64,000 bases of DNA from Streptomyces sp. CB02923 (GCF_001905005.1 NZ_LWKZ01000023.1:372001-436000), one strand, 5' to 3'. Positions 23,311 to 31,710 are shown, counted from the first letter of the stretch. A program made the numbers and translations. Notes: generated by a model not told the origin, from the letters alone.

Positions 23311-24708
23311 CCTCGCCTCCACCCGGCCGTCGCGGGCCGCCTCGGCCAGCGCCCGGTGGTCGCGCTCGTTCTGGTCGGCGTAGCTCTCGGCGAACCGTGC
23401 CAGCGCGCGGTCGAAGGCGTCGGAGCGGCCCAGGTAGGCGGCGATGGCGATACGGTCGCCGGACCGGGCGTGGGCGCGGGCCAGCGTCGCGCCGCACAGC
23501 CGGCCGAACAGACACATGATGTCGGGCGTCATGGATTCGGTCCGGGGGATGGCCTTCCAGTCGCGCAGCTGGCGCAGGTAGAAATCGCGCTGTCGCCCGT
23601 CCAGCCCCTCGACCCGCTCCCAGCCCAGGAACATGTCGCTCGCCGCCTGCATCAGCCGCTGTCCGTGGACGACCCGTTCCCCCTGGTTGGCCCAGGGCCC
23701 CGGGCCCGCCAGCGGCGCGAGCACCGACTCCTGCGCCTCCTTGGCCTGGAGGAAGAGGGGATCGGCGTCGTCGCGGCCGAGCAGCAGCAGGACCCAGCAG
23801 CGGGTTCCCACACTGCCGACGCCGACCACCTTGCGGGCCATGTCGGCCACGCGGTACTGCGCGAGGAGCGCCTGCCGGTCGGTTTGCAGGGTGCGCGCGT
23901 AGCGGTCGACCAGCTCCCGCAACTGCTGCTCCAGACGCTCGCGTTCGACGCCGGGGAGGAGGTCGCCGAGCGGTACGACGAGGGGCGGGTCGGGCGTGAT
24001 CCGCAGCTCGCCGCCGACCGGGTGGGCGAGCCGCTCCAGGGACTGGAGGTGGTCGCGGGCGCGGGCCTTGGCGAGGGTCCGGGAGACCCGCCGCTGGGCC
24101 CGCTTGCCCAGTTCCCCGCTCAGTACGCCGTACAGCTCGTCCGCGTCGATCCGCGTGTACCACACGTCGAGGTTGCGCATCCCGGCGAATCCGGCCATCG
24201 CCTCGCGGTACGCACGGACCGTGTCCCGGACCACGCGGGACCGCTCCGGCCCGCCGAACCCGTTGGCGCGGCCGGCGATGACGAGACTGGCCGACAGCCG
24301 CTTGACGTCCCACTCCCAGGGGCCGGGCAGGGTCTCGTCGAAGTCGTTGACGTCGAACATCAGGTGCCGCTCGGGGGAGGCGAGCAGCCGGAAGTTCAGC
24401 AGGTGGGCGTCCCCGCACAGCTGGGCCCGCAGCCCGGTGTCCGGCGTGCAGGCCAGGTCTTCCGCCATGATGGCGGCGGCTCCGCGGAAGAAGCGGAACG
24501 GGGATTCCAGCATCCGCCCGTACCGGATCGGCACCAGCTCCGGGAGCCTGCTCGCCGACTGCCGTTCGACCACGGCGACCGGGTCGGGCCGGTCCGGCGC
24601 GGGAGCGAACTCCGCGTGGCGGGACCGCGGCACGCGGGTACGGGCCGACCGGCCGCGGGCCGCCCGCTCCTCGGGGGTGAGACGGGTGTGCTTCTCGGCG
24701 TCGGACAT
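23302..24708 (-). CDS. DUF2252 family protein
   Basis: A 468-residue soluble protein of the DUF2252 family, which has a kinase-like fold. Recognisable segments are PIRYGRMLESPFRFFRGAA, LCGDAHLLNFRLLASPER (GDxHxxNF), MFDVNDFDETLPGPWEWDVK (DxNDFDE, the likely metal/catalytic acidic cluster) and the late GRLCGATLARAHARSGD. The family substrate is not established. ATG 24708 is preceded by GGAGGGAG. The upstream region shared with the lipid-kinase-like gene contains a TCACCC-family site. Confidence 0.87.
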   Translation of the reverse strand: MSDAEKHTRLTPEERAARGRSARTRVPRSRHAEFAPAPDRPDPVAVVERQSASRLPELVPIRYGRMLESPFRFFRGAAAIMAEDLACTPDTGLRAQLCGDAHLLNFRLLASPERHLMFDVNDFDETLPGPWEWDVKRLSASLVIAGRANGFGGPERSRVVRDTVRAYREAMAGFAGMRNLDVWYTRIDADELYGVLSGELGKRAQRRVSRTLAKARARDHLQSLERLAHPVGGELRITPDPPLVVPLGDLLPGVERERLEQQLRELVDRYARTLQTDRQALLAQYRVADMARKVVGVGSVGTRCWVLLLLGRDDADPLFLQAKEAQESVLAPLAGPGPWANQGERVVHGQRLMQAASDMFLGWERVEGLDGRQRDFYLRQLRDWKAIPRTESMTPDIMCLFGRLCGATLARAHARSGDRIAIAAYLGRSDAFDRALARFAESYADQNERDHRALAEAARDGRVEARSA

Positions 24709-24759
24709 GGCGGCTCCCTCCTGGGGGTACGACTTTCGGCCGGTGCGGTCGGTCCGCCA

Positions 24760-24776
24760 TCACCCCGGCGGTGTGA
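24760..24776. promoter_or_regulatory. TCACCC-N5-GGGTGA-family site (DUF2252 / lipid kinase)
   Basis: TCACCC-CGGCG-GTGTGA, one mismatch, 52 bp upstream of DUF2252 and 105 bp upstream of the divergent lipid-kinase-like gene. A partial site (TTGCCCGGGTGA) lies at ~24835. Confidence 0.5.
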
Positions 24777-24880
24777 GGCGGGCGGGAGCGGGCCCGGCGC
24801 GCCGCGGCCCGGTCCGGCCCGGTACGGGGTCGCCTTGCCCGGGTGATGCCCGTACCGGCGGGCCGGCGCACGGTGGCGGC

Positions 24881-26209
24881 ATGGAACCGACCATGCGAAG
24901 GCAGCGGTGGCTGGCGCGGGCGTCGCTGGCGGCCGCCGCCGCTGCGGTACTGGTGCTGGGCGTGTTCGCGGGGATACGGACCTTCGCCCTGGTGGGGGTC
25001 GGACTCGCCGGTCTGGCGGTCACCGCCGCGGCGGTCTGGTGGACCCTCAGCCGACGGGGTGTCCTGCGGGTCCTCGCCTTCCTGCTGGCGCTGGCCGCCC
25101 CGGCGTGGGTCGTCCTGGAGTACACCGGCGCCCGGCTGGCGTGGGTGGTCGCGCTGTCCGCGGGACTGTGGCTGGCCGCCCTCGGAGCGGGCCGGGCCGC
25201 GCTCGTCCTGCACGACCGGCCGGCCCCGATGCCCGAGCGGCCGGCGCCGGAGACCCGCCACCCCGTCCTGATCATGAATCCGCGTTCGGGCGGCGGCAAG
25301 GTGCGCCGGTTCGGGTTGCGCGAGAAGGCCGCGGCGCTGGGCGCGGAGGTGCTGCTCCTGGAGGGGCCGGGGGAGACCGACGTGGCCGAGCTGGCCCGTA
25401 AGGCCGCGGCCGGGGGCGCGGACCTGCTGGGCGTCGCGGGCGGGGACGGCACGCAGGCCCTGGTCGCCGACGTCGCCGCCGCTCTCGGCCTTCCCTTCCT
25501 GGTGATTCCGGCCGGTACGCGCAACCACTTCGCCCTGGACCTGGGGCTGGACCGCGACGACCCGGCGAAGGCCCTGGACGCCCTGCGCGACGGCGTGGAG
25601 CTGCGCGTCGACCTCGGCCGGGCCGCCGGGCGGCCCTTCGTCAACAACGTGTCGTTCGGCGCCTACGCCGAGGTGGTGCAGAGCCCGTCGTACCGCGACG
25701 GCAAGACCCGCACGACCCTGGAGCTGCTGCCCGACCTGCTCATGGGCCACCGGGGCGGGCAGCTCACGGCGCGTGCCGGTGCGCACCTCATCGCCGGGCC
25801 GCAGGCCCTGCTGGTGAGCAACAACCCGTACGGCACGGGCGACATCGCGGGGCTGGGACGCCGGGCACGCCTGGACAGCGGCGTGCTGGGCTGTGTCGGC
25901 GTCGAGGTCAGCAGCGCCGGGCACGCGGCCGGCCTGGTGCGGGGCCGGCGGGCCGCCGGTCTGACGCGGGTGACGGCGACGCACGTCGTCGTCGACGCCG
26001 ATCAGGAGCGGATTCCGGTCGGCGTGGACGGCGAGGCGCTGCGGCTGCGCGTACCGGTGCACTGCGAGGTGCGGCCGCTGGCCCTGCGGGTGCTCGTGCC
26101 CAGGCGGCGGCCGGGCGTGCGCAGGGCCCGGCCGCCGCTGGACTGGCGCCTCCTCGTCAGGCTGGGGCTGCTGCCGCCACGGAGCCCGCACGGAAGTTCA
26201 TCGCGCTGA
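24881..26209 (+). CDS. diacylglycerol kinase-like protein with membrane N terminus
   Basis: A 442-residue protein. Residues ~10-115 carry four hydrophobic helices (ASLAAAAAAVLVLGVFAG, FALVGVGLAGLAVTAAAVWW and others). From residue ~128 there is a DAGK catalytic domain: HPVLIMNPRSGGGKVRRFGL, then LLGVAGGDGTQALVADVAAA with the GGDGT nucleotide motif, VIPAGTRNHFALDLGLDRDD and NNVSFGAYAEVVQ. It should phosphorylate a lipid such as diacylglycerol or a sphingoid-type base at the membrane. ATG 24881 is used; ATG 24893 is possible. Confidence 0.88.
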   Translation: MEPTMRRQRWLARASLAAAAAAVLVLGVFAGIRTFALVGVGLAGLAVTAAAVWWTLSRRGVLRVLAFLLALAAPAWVVLEYTGARLAWVVALSAGLWLAALGAGRAALVLHDRPAPMPERPAPETRHPVLIMNPRSGGGKVRRFGLREKAAALGAEVLLLEGPGETDVAELARKAAAGGADLLGVAGGDGTQALVADVAAALGLPFLVIPAGTRNHFALDLGLDRDDPAKALDALRDGVELRVDLGRAAGRPFVNNVSFGAYAEVVQSPSYRDGKTRTTLELLPDLLMGHRGGQLTARAGAHLIAGPQALLVSNNPYGTGDIAGLGRRARLDSGVLGCVGVEVSSAGHAAGLVRGRRAAGLTRVTATHVVVDADQERIPVGVDGEALRLRVPVHCEVRPLALRVLVPRRRPGVRRARPPLDWRLLVRLGLLPPRSPHGSSSR

Positions 26210-26251
26210 CGCGGGCCGTGGAGCTCGCCGCCTTCCCGGGGGACCGGCGGT

Positions 26252-26707
26252 CTACAGCGGCGCGTTGTAGACCTTGTGGGCCTCCTGGTGGCCGTAGGTG
26301 GCCAGGGACCAGATCACCAGGACGTCCAGCGCGATGATGATCGCCGACCACACGGGGGAGTACGGGGTGAAGAAGAAGTTCTCCAGCGCACTGGCCATCG
26401 CGACCCCGATGCCGACGGCGCGCGCCCAGGTGCGGCCCTTGAACAGGTTGAACGCGGCCGCGGCGACGACGATGCCGGTGATCAGCTGGAGCCACCCCCA
26501 CCCGTTGATGCTGAAGTCGTACGCGTAGTCCTGCTGCGACCGGTAGAAGTTGTGGTCGATGATCGCGGCGAGTCCCGCGATGGCGTGGTAGCACCCGATG
26601 ACGGTCAAGATGCACACGGCGAACACGACCCCGCCGAGCGCAACCGGGCGGATGTGCGGCTCCGGTGTGCCCTGCCGGTCCGGTCCTGCCGATGTCTGCT
26701 CAGCCAT
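26252..26707 (-). CDS. DUF7144-type membrane protein (paralogue 1)
   Basis: A 151-residue protein with four transmembrane helices: VALGGVVFAVCILTVIGCYH, WGWLQLITGIVVAAAAFNLF, AVGIGVAMASALENFFFTPY and VWSAIIIALDVLVIWSLATY. The conserved GWGWLQLITGI followed by FKGRTWAR-like segments occurs again in the 40.0-kb gene (SWGWIHLAFGA, TWARVLAIGI), so the two are paralogues. The role is unknown; such genes are common in actinobacterial stress clusters. ATG 26707 follows GGAGG. Two TCACCC-family sites lie just upstream. Confidence 0.82.
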   Translation of the reverse strand: MAEQTSAGPDRQGTPEPHIRPVALGGVVFAVCILTVIGCYHAIAGLAAIIDHNFYRSQQDYAYDFSINGWGWLQLITGIVVAAAAFNLFKGRTWARAVGIGVAMASALENFFFTPYSPVWSAIIIALDVLVIWSLATYGHQEAHKVYNAPL

Positions 26708-26763
26708 GCCTGGACCTCCTCCTCGGTGGGCCGGAGCATGCTCCGTGCGGCACCGCGGCCGGT

Positions 26764-26780
26764 TCACCCGCCGGGGATGA
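26764..26780. promoter_or_regulatory. TCACCC-N5-GGGTGA-family site 1 (DUF7144-1 / 96-aa gene)
   Basis: TCACCC-GCCGG-GGATGA, one mismatch, 57 bp upstream of the DUF7144 start. Confidence 0.5.
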
Positions 26781-26803
26781 GACCGGCGGGCGGCGGCGCA
26801 CCG

Positions 26804-26820
26804 TCACCCCTTCGAGGTGA
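26804..26820. promoter_or_regulatory. TCACCC-N5-GGGTGA-family site 2 (DUF7144-1 / 96-aa gene)
   Basis: TCACCC-CTTCG-AGGTGA, one mismatch, 65 bp upstream of the 96-residue gene and 40 bp from site 1, near four helical turns. Confidence 0.55.
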
Positions 26821-26884
26821 GGCCGCCCCGCGCCGCGCGGCGAGAATGGAGGGGAGGGCAGGCCGCCGCAGCGGAGGTGACGCC

Positions 26885-27175
26885 ATGGGCGCACAGGCGG
26901 GTGCGGGGCCCGAGCGAGCGGAAACGCCGCCCGGCGGCGGCGATTTCGAGATCCGGGTCCGGGGCAGGGTCGGTGCTGCCCTGGCATCGGCTTTCGCGGA
27001 GCTGACGGTCCGGCCGCACCCGGCCGAGACGGTCCTGTACGGCGCCGGCCTCGACCAGGCCGCGCTGTACGGCATCCTCGACCGTATCCAGGCGCTGGGG
27101 CTGGAGTTGCTGGAGGTCCGCCGGCTGCCCGGAGCGGGCGCCGGAGGACGCGACGCGCACGCCGAAGGGCCGTAA
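26885..27175 (+). CDS. small protein of unknown function
   Basis: A 96-residue protein with a compact core: FEIRVRGRVGAALASAFAEL, then PAETVLYGAGLDQAALYGIL and a final LGLELLEVRRLP. The alternating strand-helix pattern suggests a small alpha/beta fold, and I recall similar small actinobacterial proteins without function. The Gly/Arg-rich ends look disordered. ATG 26885 has GGAGGTGA upstream. The gene lies 69 bp before the LuxR-type gene and may be cotranscribed with it. Confidence 0.75.
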   Translation: MGAQAGAGPERAETPPGGGDFEIRVRGRVGAALASAFAELTVRPHPAETVLYGAGLDQAALYGILDRIQALGLELLEVRRLPGAGAGGRDAHAEGP

Positions 27176-27244
27176 GCCCCCTTCCGGTACCGGGCCCTCC
27201 CCGCGACGCTGGGCGTGTACCGCCTGCCGCCAGGAGGTGAGGAC

Positions 27245-27727
27245 ATGCCTGCTGCGCTCCGTACCGCGCGGAGAAGCCCGCACCCGGCCGGTCCGGCGGA
27301 TGCCGGACGGGTGACCGATCTGTGCGGACGGTTACGGGAACTGGGCCGGGACGACGGGGCGGCGAACACGGCCGTGACGGCCTGCCTGGTGTGGATCGCC
27401 GACCTCCTCGTGGAGATCGCGGCTGAGCTGGGCGATCCGCGGACCGCGGAGGCGCTGGTGGACGAGGCGTCGGCGGTGCTGGCCTCGGCACCGCGGCAGA
27501 GCCGGGGCGTACGCCATCCCGCGGCGCCGGCCGAGCCGCTGACGGAACGCGAACTGGCCGTGCTCCGCGGGCTTCGCAAGGAGGTGCCGCTGCGGCGGAT
27601 CGCCGACGACCTCTTCGTGTCGTACAACACCGTCAAGAGCCATACCCGCGCGGTGTACCGCAAGCTGGGCGCCCACTCCAGGGCCGAGGCGCTGCAACGG
27701 GCCCGGGAGCGGGGGCTCATCCGGTAG
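27245..27727 (+). CDS. LuxR-type regulator with TTA codon
   Basis: A 160-residue regulator. The C-terminal ~65 residues are a LuxR/FixJ helix-turn-helix: PLTERELAVLRGLRKEVPLR, RIADDLFVSYNTVKSHTRAV, YRKLGAHSRAEAL. The N-terminal ~90 residues are helical with no recognised receiver or ATPase domain, so the input is unclear. Codon 30 (27332-27334) is TTA, read only by the bldA tRNA in Streptomyces, so its translation is probably developmentally limited. ATG 27245 follows GGAGGTGA. It is one candidate for the protein that binds the TCACCC-family sites around it. Confidence 0.88.
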   Translation: MPAALRTARRSPHPAGPADAGRVTDLCGRLRELGRDDGAANTAVTACLVWIADLLVEIAAELGDPRTAEALVDEASAVLASAPRQSRGVRHPAAPAEPLTERELAVLRGLRKEVPLRRIADDLFVSYNTVKSHTRAVYRKLGAHSRAEALQRARERGLIR

Positions 27728-27839
27728 CGCCGCAGGGGAGACGTACGTCACGTCCGGCCGTGTCACATCGCGCCGGGCCGTCCCGTCATAGGGGTGCAGT
27801 CACTTACTGAAGTCACCCACTACGGCGAAGGAGTCCACC

Positions 27840-28313
27840 ATGGACGCCCGTTTGCAGCTCTTCACCAACGAGACCGCAGGCAAGGTCCTGAAGCACATGG
27901 TCTCGGCGGGGAAGGTCCTCCTGGACTCGTCGCTGCCCGCCGCGACCCAGGAACTGGTGAACCTCCGGGCGAGCCAGATCAACGGGTGCGGATTCTGCAC
28001 CGACATGCACACCAAGGACGCCGTCGCCGCCGGTGAGTCGGCGGTACGTCTCAACCTGGTCGCGGTGTGGCGCGAGGCCACGGTCTTCACCGACGCCGAG
28101 CGCGCCGCGCTGGAGCTGGCGGAGCAGGGCACCCGGATCGCGGACGCGGCCGGCGGGGTCCCGGACGAGGTGTGGGCGAATGCCGCCAAGTACTACGACG
28201 AGGACCAGCTCGTCGCGCTGGTGGCACAGATCGCCCTCATCAACGCCTTCAACCGGTTGAACGTCATCGTCCAGCAGCCCGCGGGCGACTACCGGCCGGG
28301 CCAGTTCGCCTAG
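27840..28313 (+). CDS. carboxymuconolactone decarboxylase / AhpD-like protein
   Basis: A 157-residue all-helical protein with the AhpD-like redox motif NGCGFCTDMHTKDA (Cys-x-x-Cys followed by His) after the conserved ELVNLRASQ. This CMD group contains peroxidase-like and peroxiredoxin-partner proteins, so a role in peroxide or thiol stress is likely. The ATG follows AAGGAG at good spacing. It converges on the large LAL regulator with a strong terminator between them. Confidence 0.87.
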   Translation: MDARLQLFTNETAGKVLKHMVSAGKVLLDSSLPAATQELVNLRASQINGCGFCTDMHTKDAVAAGESAVRLNLVAVWREATVFTDAERAALELAEQGTRIADAAGGVPDEVWANAAKYYDEDQLVALVAQIALINAFNRLNVIVQQPAGDYRPGQFA

Positions 28314-28328
28314 CCGGAGATCGGGGGG

Positions 28329-28368
28329 CCGGGGCCGGGGGCGTCGTTCGCGGCGACCCCGGCCCCGG
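28329..28368. terminator. bidirectional GC-rich hairpin
   Basis: CCGGGGCCGGGG and CCCCGGCCCCGG form a 12-bp stem between the convergent AhpD-like and LAL genes. Confidence 0.7.
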
Positions 28369-28403
28369 CGGTGTCGCTCCCGGTTCCGGCGGGCCGGACG
28401 GCG

Positions 28404-30674
28404 TCACAGCAGCTCCAGCTCGCGGGCCCGGCGGACCGCGGCCGACCGCCGGGTCACGGCCAGCTTGCGGTAGACGCTCTTCAGGTGCGTCTTGACCGTG
28501 TTGACCGACAGGTACAGATCCGCGGCGATCTCCTCGGTCGTCATCATCTGCGCGAGGCGGCCGAGCACCTCCCGCTCCCGCGCGCTGAGCCGCTCGACCG
28601 GCCCCGGGGCCACGGGAGACGGCTCGGGACCTGCCGGGACGCGGGTCCGCGCGCCGTGGGACGAGTTGAGTACGGCCGCGCACATCGGCTCCACCGCCCG
28701 CAGCAGCGGCGAGGGCAGCCGGCAGCCGGCCACGGTGTCCCCGATCCGGCCGGCCGGCGGCCCGCTGCGCTCCGCCGCCTTGGCGAGATCCGCCGCCAGC
28801 GAGCAGATCTCCGCGATGAACGGATCGGGCGTGTGGCCCAGCGCGGCACGCGCGAGACCGAGTTCGCGGCGGGCCTGCGCGGGCTCGCCGCGGGCGAGGC
28901 CGATCCAGGCACGTACGGCGTGCAGCGAGGGCCGGGAGGAGTCCGCCGCGGTCCAGGCCGGCAGGGGCGGCTGGGATGCGTGCGTGGCGAGTTCGCCGGC
29001 TGCGCGGAAGCGCCCGCGCAGCGCCTCCAGCAGGGCGAGGTCGACGAGGCAGTCCCGGCGCAGGGCGCCGTTCCCGGCGGCGCCCGCGGCCTTGAGGCCC
29101 GCGGTGAGGGAGACCGAGGCGGCTTGCAGGCTGCCGTCACGGAGTTCACCGTGGCCGCGGATCGCCAGGGTGAGCGCGGGGATCTCCGGGCAGGCGGCCG
29201 GCGTGGCCCGCGTCAGCCGCGCACACAGGGTCTCGGCCTCGGCCGCCGCGGACCGGGCGGCGTCCGGGGCCCGGGAGCGCTGCCGGACCATGCGGATCAC
29301 GGCGTGGGTGAGGCGGCAGCGGATGCCGCGGTCCTCCTGGTCCGCGGGCAGCTCCCCGGCGAGCCGCCCGGCCCGGTCCAGGAACCCGGCACAGGCCGCG
29401 TCGTCGCCGCGGGCCAGGGCCGAGGCCGCGGCGACGAGCACGGACTCGGGCCCGTCCGCCTCCGGAGCCTCGGACAGCTGCCGGACCAGCGCGTCCGGCA
29501 GGCGGGCCCCGGTCAGCCCCAGGAGCTGGCCGATCGCCAGCCGGTGGACGATCAGCCGGCCGGCCTGCCCCGGGTCGCCCGCCGCGCACCAGTGCCGTAC
29601 CGCGTCGGTGAGCATCCCGTGTTCGCCCAGCCAGGCGGCGGCCCGGCGGTGCAGTTCGGGGACGCGGCCCGGCGTCTCGTGGCGCAGGCACATCCGCAGT
29701 ACGTCGGCGAACATCCGGTGGCAGCGGTACCAGCCGTGCCCGGCGGGCTGGAGGAAGGAGTTCTCCCGGACCAGCGCCGTGAAGTGGCCCCCTGCCTCCT
29801 CTCCCGCGAGTTCGGTGGCCAGTTCAACGTTCATCCGTTCCAGGAGGCTCGTCGTCAGCAGCAGCTGCCGCATTCCCGCGGGCTGTACGTCGAGCACCTC
29901 CTCCACGAGATAGCTGACCACCGCCTCGTCGTCACCGGCGAACTGCGCCACGAACTTCTCCGGACAGGAGTGCTTCTCCATGGACATGGCCGCCAGGCGC
30001 AGGCCCGCGGCCCACCCGTCCGCGCGCTTCCGCAGGGCGCTCACCACCTGCTTGGACACCTCGACGCCGTGCTGGGCGAGGAGCGCGGCGGTCTCCCGGT
30101 CGTCGAAGACGAGGTCGCGGGTACGCAGTTCGGTGAGTTCGCCGGACAGCCGGAAGCGGTGCAGATGCAGCGGCGGGTCCCGGCGCGAGAGCACCACCAG
30201 GCGCAGTACGGGAGCCGCGTGCTTCAGCAGGCCGACCAGACTCTCGGCGGTGGGCGAGCCGGGCTCCGTCTGGAAGTCGTCCAGGACCAGGACCACCGGA
30301 TCGTGCCGCGCGGACAGCCCGGCCGTCAGACCGGCCACCAGCGGCGGGCCGCCGGACGCCACCGCGGACACCGGCACGTCCGCGCCCAGCGCGCCGATCA
30401 CCCGCGGCCAGAAGACGCCGGGCAGTTCGTCACGGCCGTCACAGGTCACCCAGGCCACCGGCCCCGGGGACCGGCCGGTGTGCGCCCACTCCACGGCGAG
30501 CGCCGTCTTCCCGGCGCCCACCGGGCCGACGACCACGGTCAGCGGCCCGAGGACGCCCCAGGAGAGCCGGTCCGTCAGCCGGGGTCTGGGGATCAGCCAT
30601 TTCGGCAGCGCCGGAACCGTGGCCGGGGGCGTGGACGAGGGCCCGCCGCGCTGCTCCTTCGGGCACGTGTCCAT
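28404..30674 (-). CDS. LAL-type (MalT-like) ATP-binding LuxR regulator
   Basis: A 756-residue regulator. Near the N terminus is a P-loop ATPase with Walker A VVVGPVGAGKTALAVEWAHT and Walker B PVVLVLDDFQTE; SGELTELRTRDLVFDDRETA is typical of MalT/LAL proteins. The centre (~330-680) is helical and TPR-like. The last 65 residues are a LuxR helix-turn-helix (RLSAREREVLGRLAQMMTTE, EIAADLYLSVNTVKTHLKSV). ATG 30674 has GAGGTG upstream; GTG 30683 is possible. The paired palindromes at 30760-30789 lie 86 bp upstream, so it may autoregulate. Confidence 0.92.
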   Translation of the reverse strand: MDTCPKEQRGGPSSTPPATVPALPKWLIPRPRLTDRLSWGVLGPLTVVVGPVGAGKTALAVEWAHTGRSPGPVAWVTCDGRDELPGVFWPRVIGALGADVPVSAVASGGPPLVAGLTAGLSARHDPVVLVLDDFQTEPGSPTAESLVGLLKHAAPVLRLVVLSRRDPPLHLHRFRLSGELTELRTRDLVFDDRETAALLAQHGVEVSKQVVSALRKRADGWAAGLRLAAMSMEKHSCPEKFVAQFAGDDEAVVSYLVEEVLDVQPAGMRQLLLTTSLLERMNVELATELAGEEAGGHFTALVRENSFLQPAGHGWYRCHRMFADVLRMCLRHETPGRVPELHRRAAAWLGEHGMLTDAVRHWCAAGDPGQAGRLIVHRLAIGQLLGLTGARLPDALVRQLSEAPEADGPESVLVAAASALARGDDAACAGFLDRAGRLAGELPADQEDRGIRCRLTHAVIRMVRQRSRAPDAARSAAAEAETLCARLTRATPAACPEIPALTLAIRGHGELRDGSLQAASVSLTAGLKAAGAAGNGALRRDCLVDLALLEALRGRFRAAGELATHASQPPLPAWTAADSSRPSLHAVRAWIGLARGEPAQARRELGLARAALGHTPDPFIAEICSLAADLAKAAERSGPPAGRIGDTVAGCRLPSPLLRAVEPMCAAVLNSSHGARTRVPAGPEPSPVAPGPVERLSAREREVLGRLAQMMTTEEIAADLYLSVNTVKTHLKSVYRKLAVTRRSAAVRRARELELL

Positions 30675-30759
30675 GGGCGGCACCTCGCTCTGACGGGAGG
30701 GTGCTGCTCAGGCAAGTGTGGGGCGCGGGCGGCGGCACGGACAGCGCGCCGGGCGCCGT

Positions 30760-30789
30760 TTCACCCGGGTGAAGTTCTCACCCGGGTGA
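30760..30789. promoter_or_regulatory. tandem TCACCCGGGTGA palindromes upstream of LAL gene
   Basis: TTCACCCGGGTGAA (30760-30773) and TCACCCGGGTGA (30778-30789) have centres 17 bp apart. The two inner half-sites form GGGTGA-N5-TCACCC, the same 17-bp geometry as the other sites but inverted. They lie between DUF1269 and the LAL gene. Confidence 0.65.
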
Positions 30790-30812
30790 ATTCCCGGCGC
30801 GCGGCGGGGCGC

Positions 30813-31298
30813 TCAGCCCGTGTGCAGCGCCTCGACCAGTTCGTCCTCGCGGTCCTTGGTCAGCGACGTGCGGATCACGCTGGGGTTGAAGGGGCGTACG
30901 GCTTCCCGTACCCGGTCCGGGGTGGAGCGGCGTACCAGGGCGAACACCGCGGCGCGGCCCGGTTCGAGGGTGGCCGCGATCTCCTTGACGAAGGCGTCGT
31001 TGATGCCGACGTCGGTGAGCTTGCCGGCGACCGCGCCGGTCGCCGCGCCCACCGCCGCTCCGAACACGGGCATCAGGAACAGCATCCCGAACAGCGTGCC
31101 CCACAGGGCGCCGCCGGCCGCGCTGGTCGCGGTCGGGTTGTACGACTGGCGGACATGGATCTTGCCGTCCATGGTCCGCCAGGCCAGCGCCGCGTCGTCC
31201 AGGTCGAGCAGTTCCTGGCGGGACAGGTCCTTGGCGAGCCGCAGTACCGCGTCCGCCTTCTCCTTGTCCGAGAATCCGAGTACGACGAGATCTGCCAT
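30813..31298 (-). CDS. DUF1269-type membrane protein
   Basis: A 161-residue protein. The N-terminal half (LVVLGFSDKEKADAVLRLAK, LLDLDDAALAWRTMDGKIHV) is the DUF1269 pattern, followed by a Gly/Ala-rich hydrophobic hairpin (GGALWGTLFGMLFLMPVFGA, AVGAATGAVAG) and FALVRRSTPDRVREAV. The family is common near stress genes and has no firm function. ATG 31298 shares one base with the upstream stop (TGATG), so it is translationally coupled to the shortened DUF6325-like gene. A TCACCC-family site precedes that operon. Confidence 0.85.
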   Translation of the reverse strand: MADLVVLGFSDKEKADAVLRLAKDLSRQELLDLDDAALAWRTMDGKIHVRQSYNPTATSAAGGALWGTLFGMLFLMPVFGAAVGAATGAVAGKLTDVGINDAFVKEIAATLEPGRAAVFALVRRSTPDRVREAVRPFNPSVIRTSLTKDREDELVEALHTG

Positions 31299-31591
31299 CA
31301 ATACCTCCTGGGGGAACGGCCGGTATCCCGGCCTGGCGTGGACGGGGTGGCGGCGGCCGTCTCGCCGGGCCGCCGGGCCGCGTCCGCGAGGTCGGCGGCC
31401 ACCGGCGCGAGCGCCTCTTCCGGGACACCCGGGCCCATCGACTCGGCCGGCGCCCTGATGCCGTCGGGGGACAGGCCGGAGGAACCGCCTTCCGGCGACG
31501 ACACGGCCGGCTGCGCGGCGATCCGGCCCTCGGACTTCGCGTCGGGGCCGAAAGCGATGGTCAGCAGCCGTACCGGTCCGATCGCGCCCAT
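31298..31591 (-). CDS. DUF6325-like protein, apparently shortened
   Basis: A 97-residue product starting GAIGPVRLLTIAFGPDAKSE, which resembles the first strand and helix of DUF6325-type proteins, and continuing GLSPDGIRAPAESMGPGVP and EEALAPVAADLADAARR, which resemble the C-terminal third of that family. The middle expected in ~140-residue members seems to be missing and replaced by QPAVSSPEGGSS, and the end is a low-complexity tail. The family comparison is from memory. A strong GGAGGAGGG site precedes ATG 31591. It may be an internally deleted but still translated gene. Confidence 0.6.
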   Translation of the reverse strand: MGAIGPVRLLTIAFGPDAKSEGRIAAQPAVSSPEGGSSGLSPDGIRAPAESMGPGVPEEALAPVAADLADAARRPGETAAATPSTPGRDTGRSPRRY

Positions 31592-31657
31592 GAGCGCCCT
31601 CCTCCGCCGAGCCTGCCGAGACCGCCTCCATCCAGCCGGAGCCCGCCGCCCGCCGCG

Positions 31658-31674
31658 TCACCCGCCACAGGTGA
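31658..31674. promoter_or_regulatory. TCACCC-N5-GGGTGA-family site (DUF6325-DUF1269 / membrane protein)
   Basis: TCACCC-GCCAC-AGGTGA, one mismatch, 67 bp upstream of the minus-strand operon and 37 bp upstream of the plus-strand membrane gene. Confidence 0.55.
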
Positions 31675-31710
31675 GGGCCGGACGGCGGGGGCTCCGCGAC
31701 GGTGGGCGGC

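Noticed and set aside
27800..27826. Another TCACCC-family site before the AhpD-like gene
   Set aside because: TCACCC-ACTAC is followed by GGCGAA with three mismatches to GGGTGA; only a half-site is present.
30759..30790. PHO box (PhoP site) reading of the TCACCC repeats
   Set aside because: PHO boxes are contiguous 11-bp direct repeats; these are inverted repeats with constant N5 spacing and precede genes with no phosphate link.
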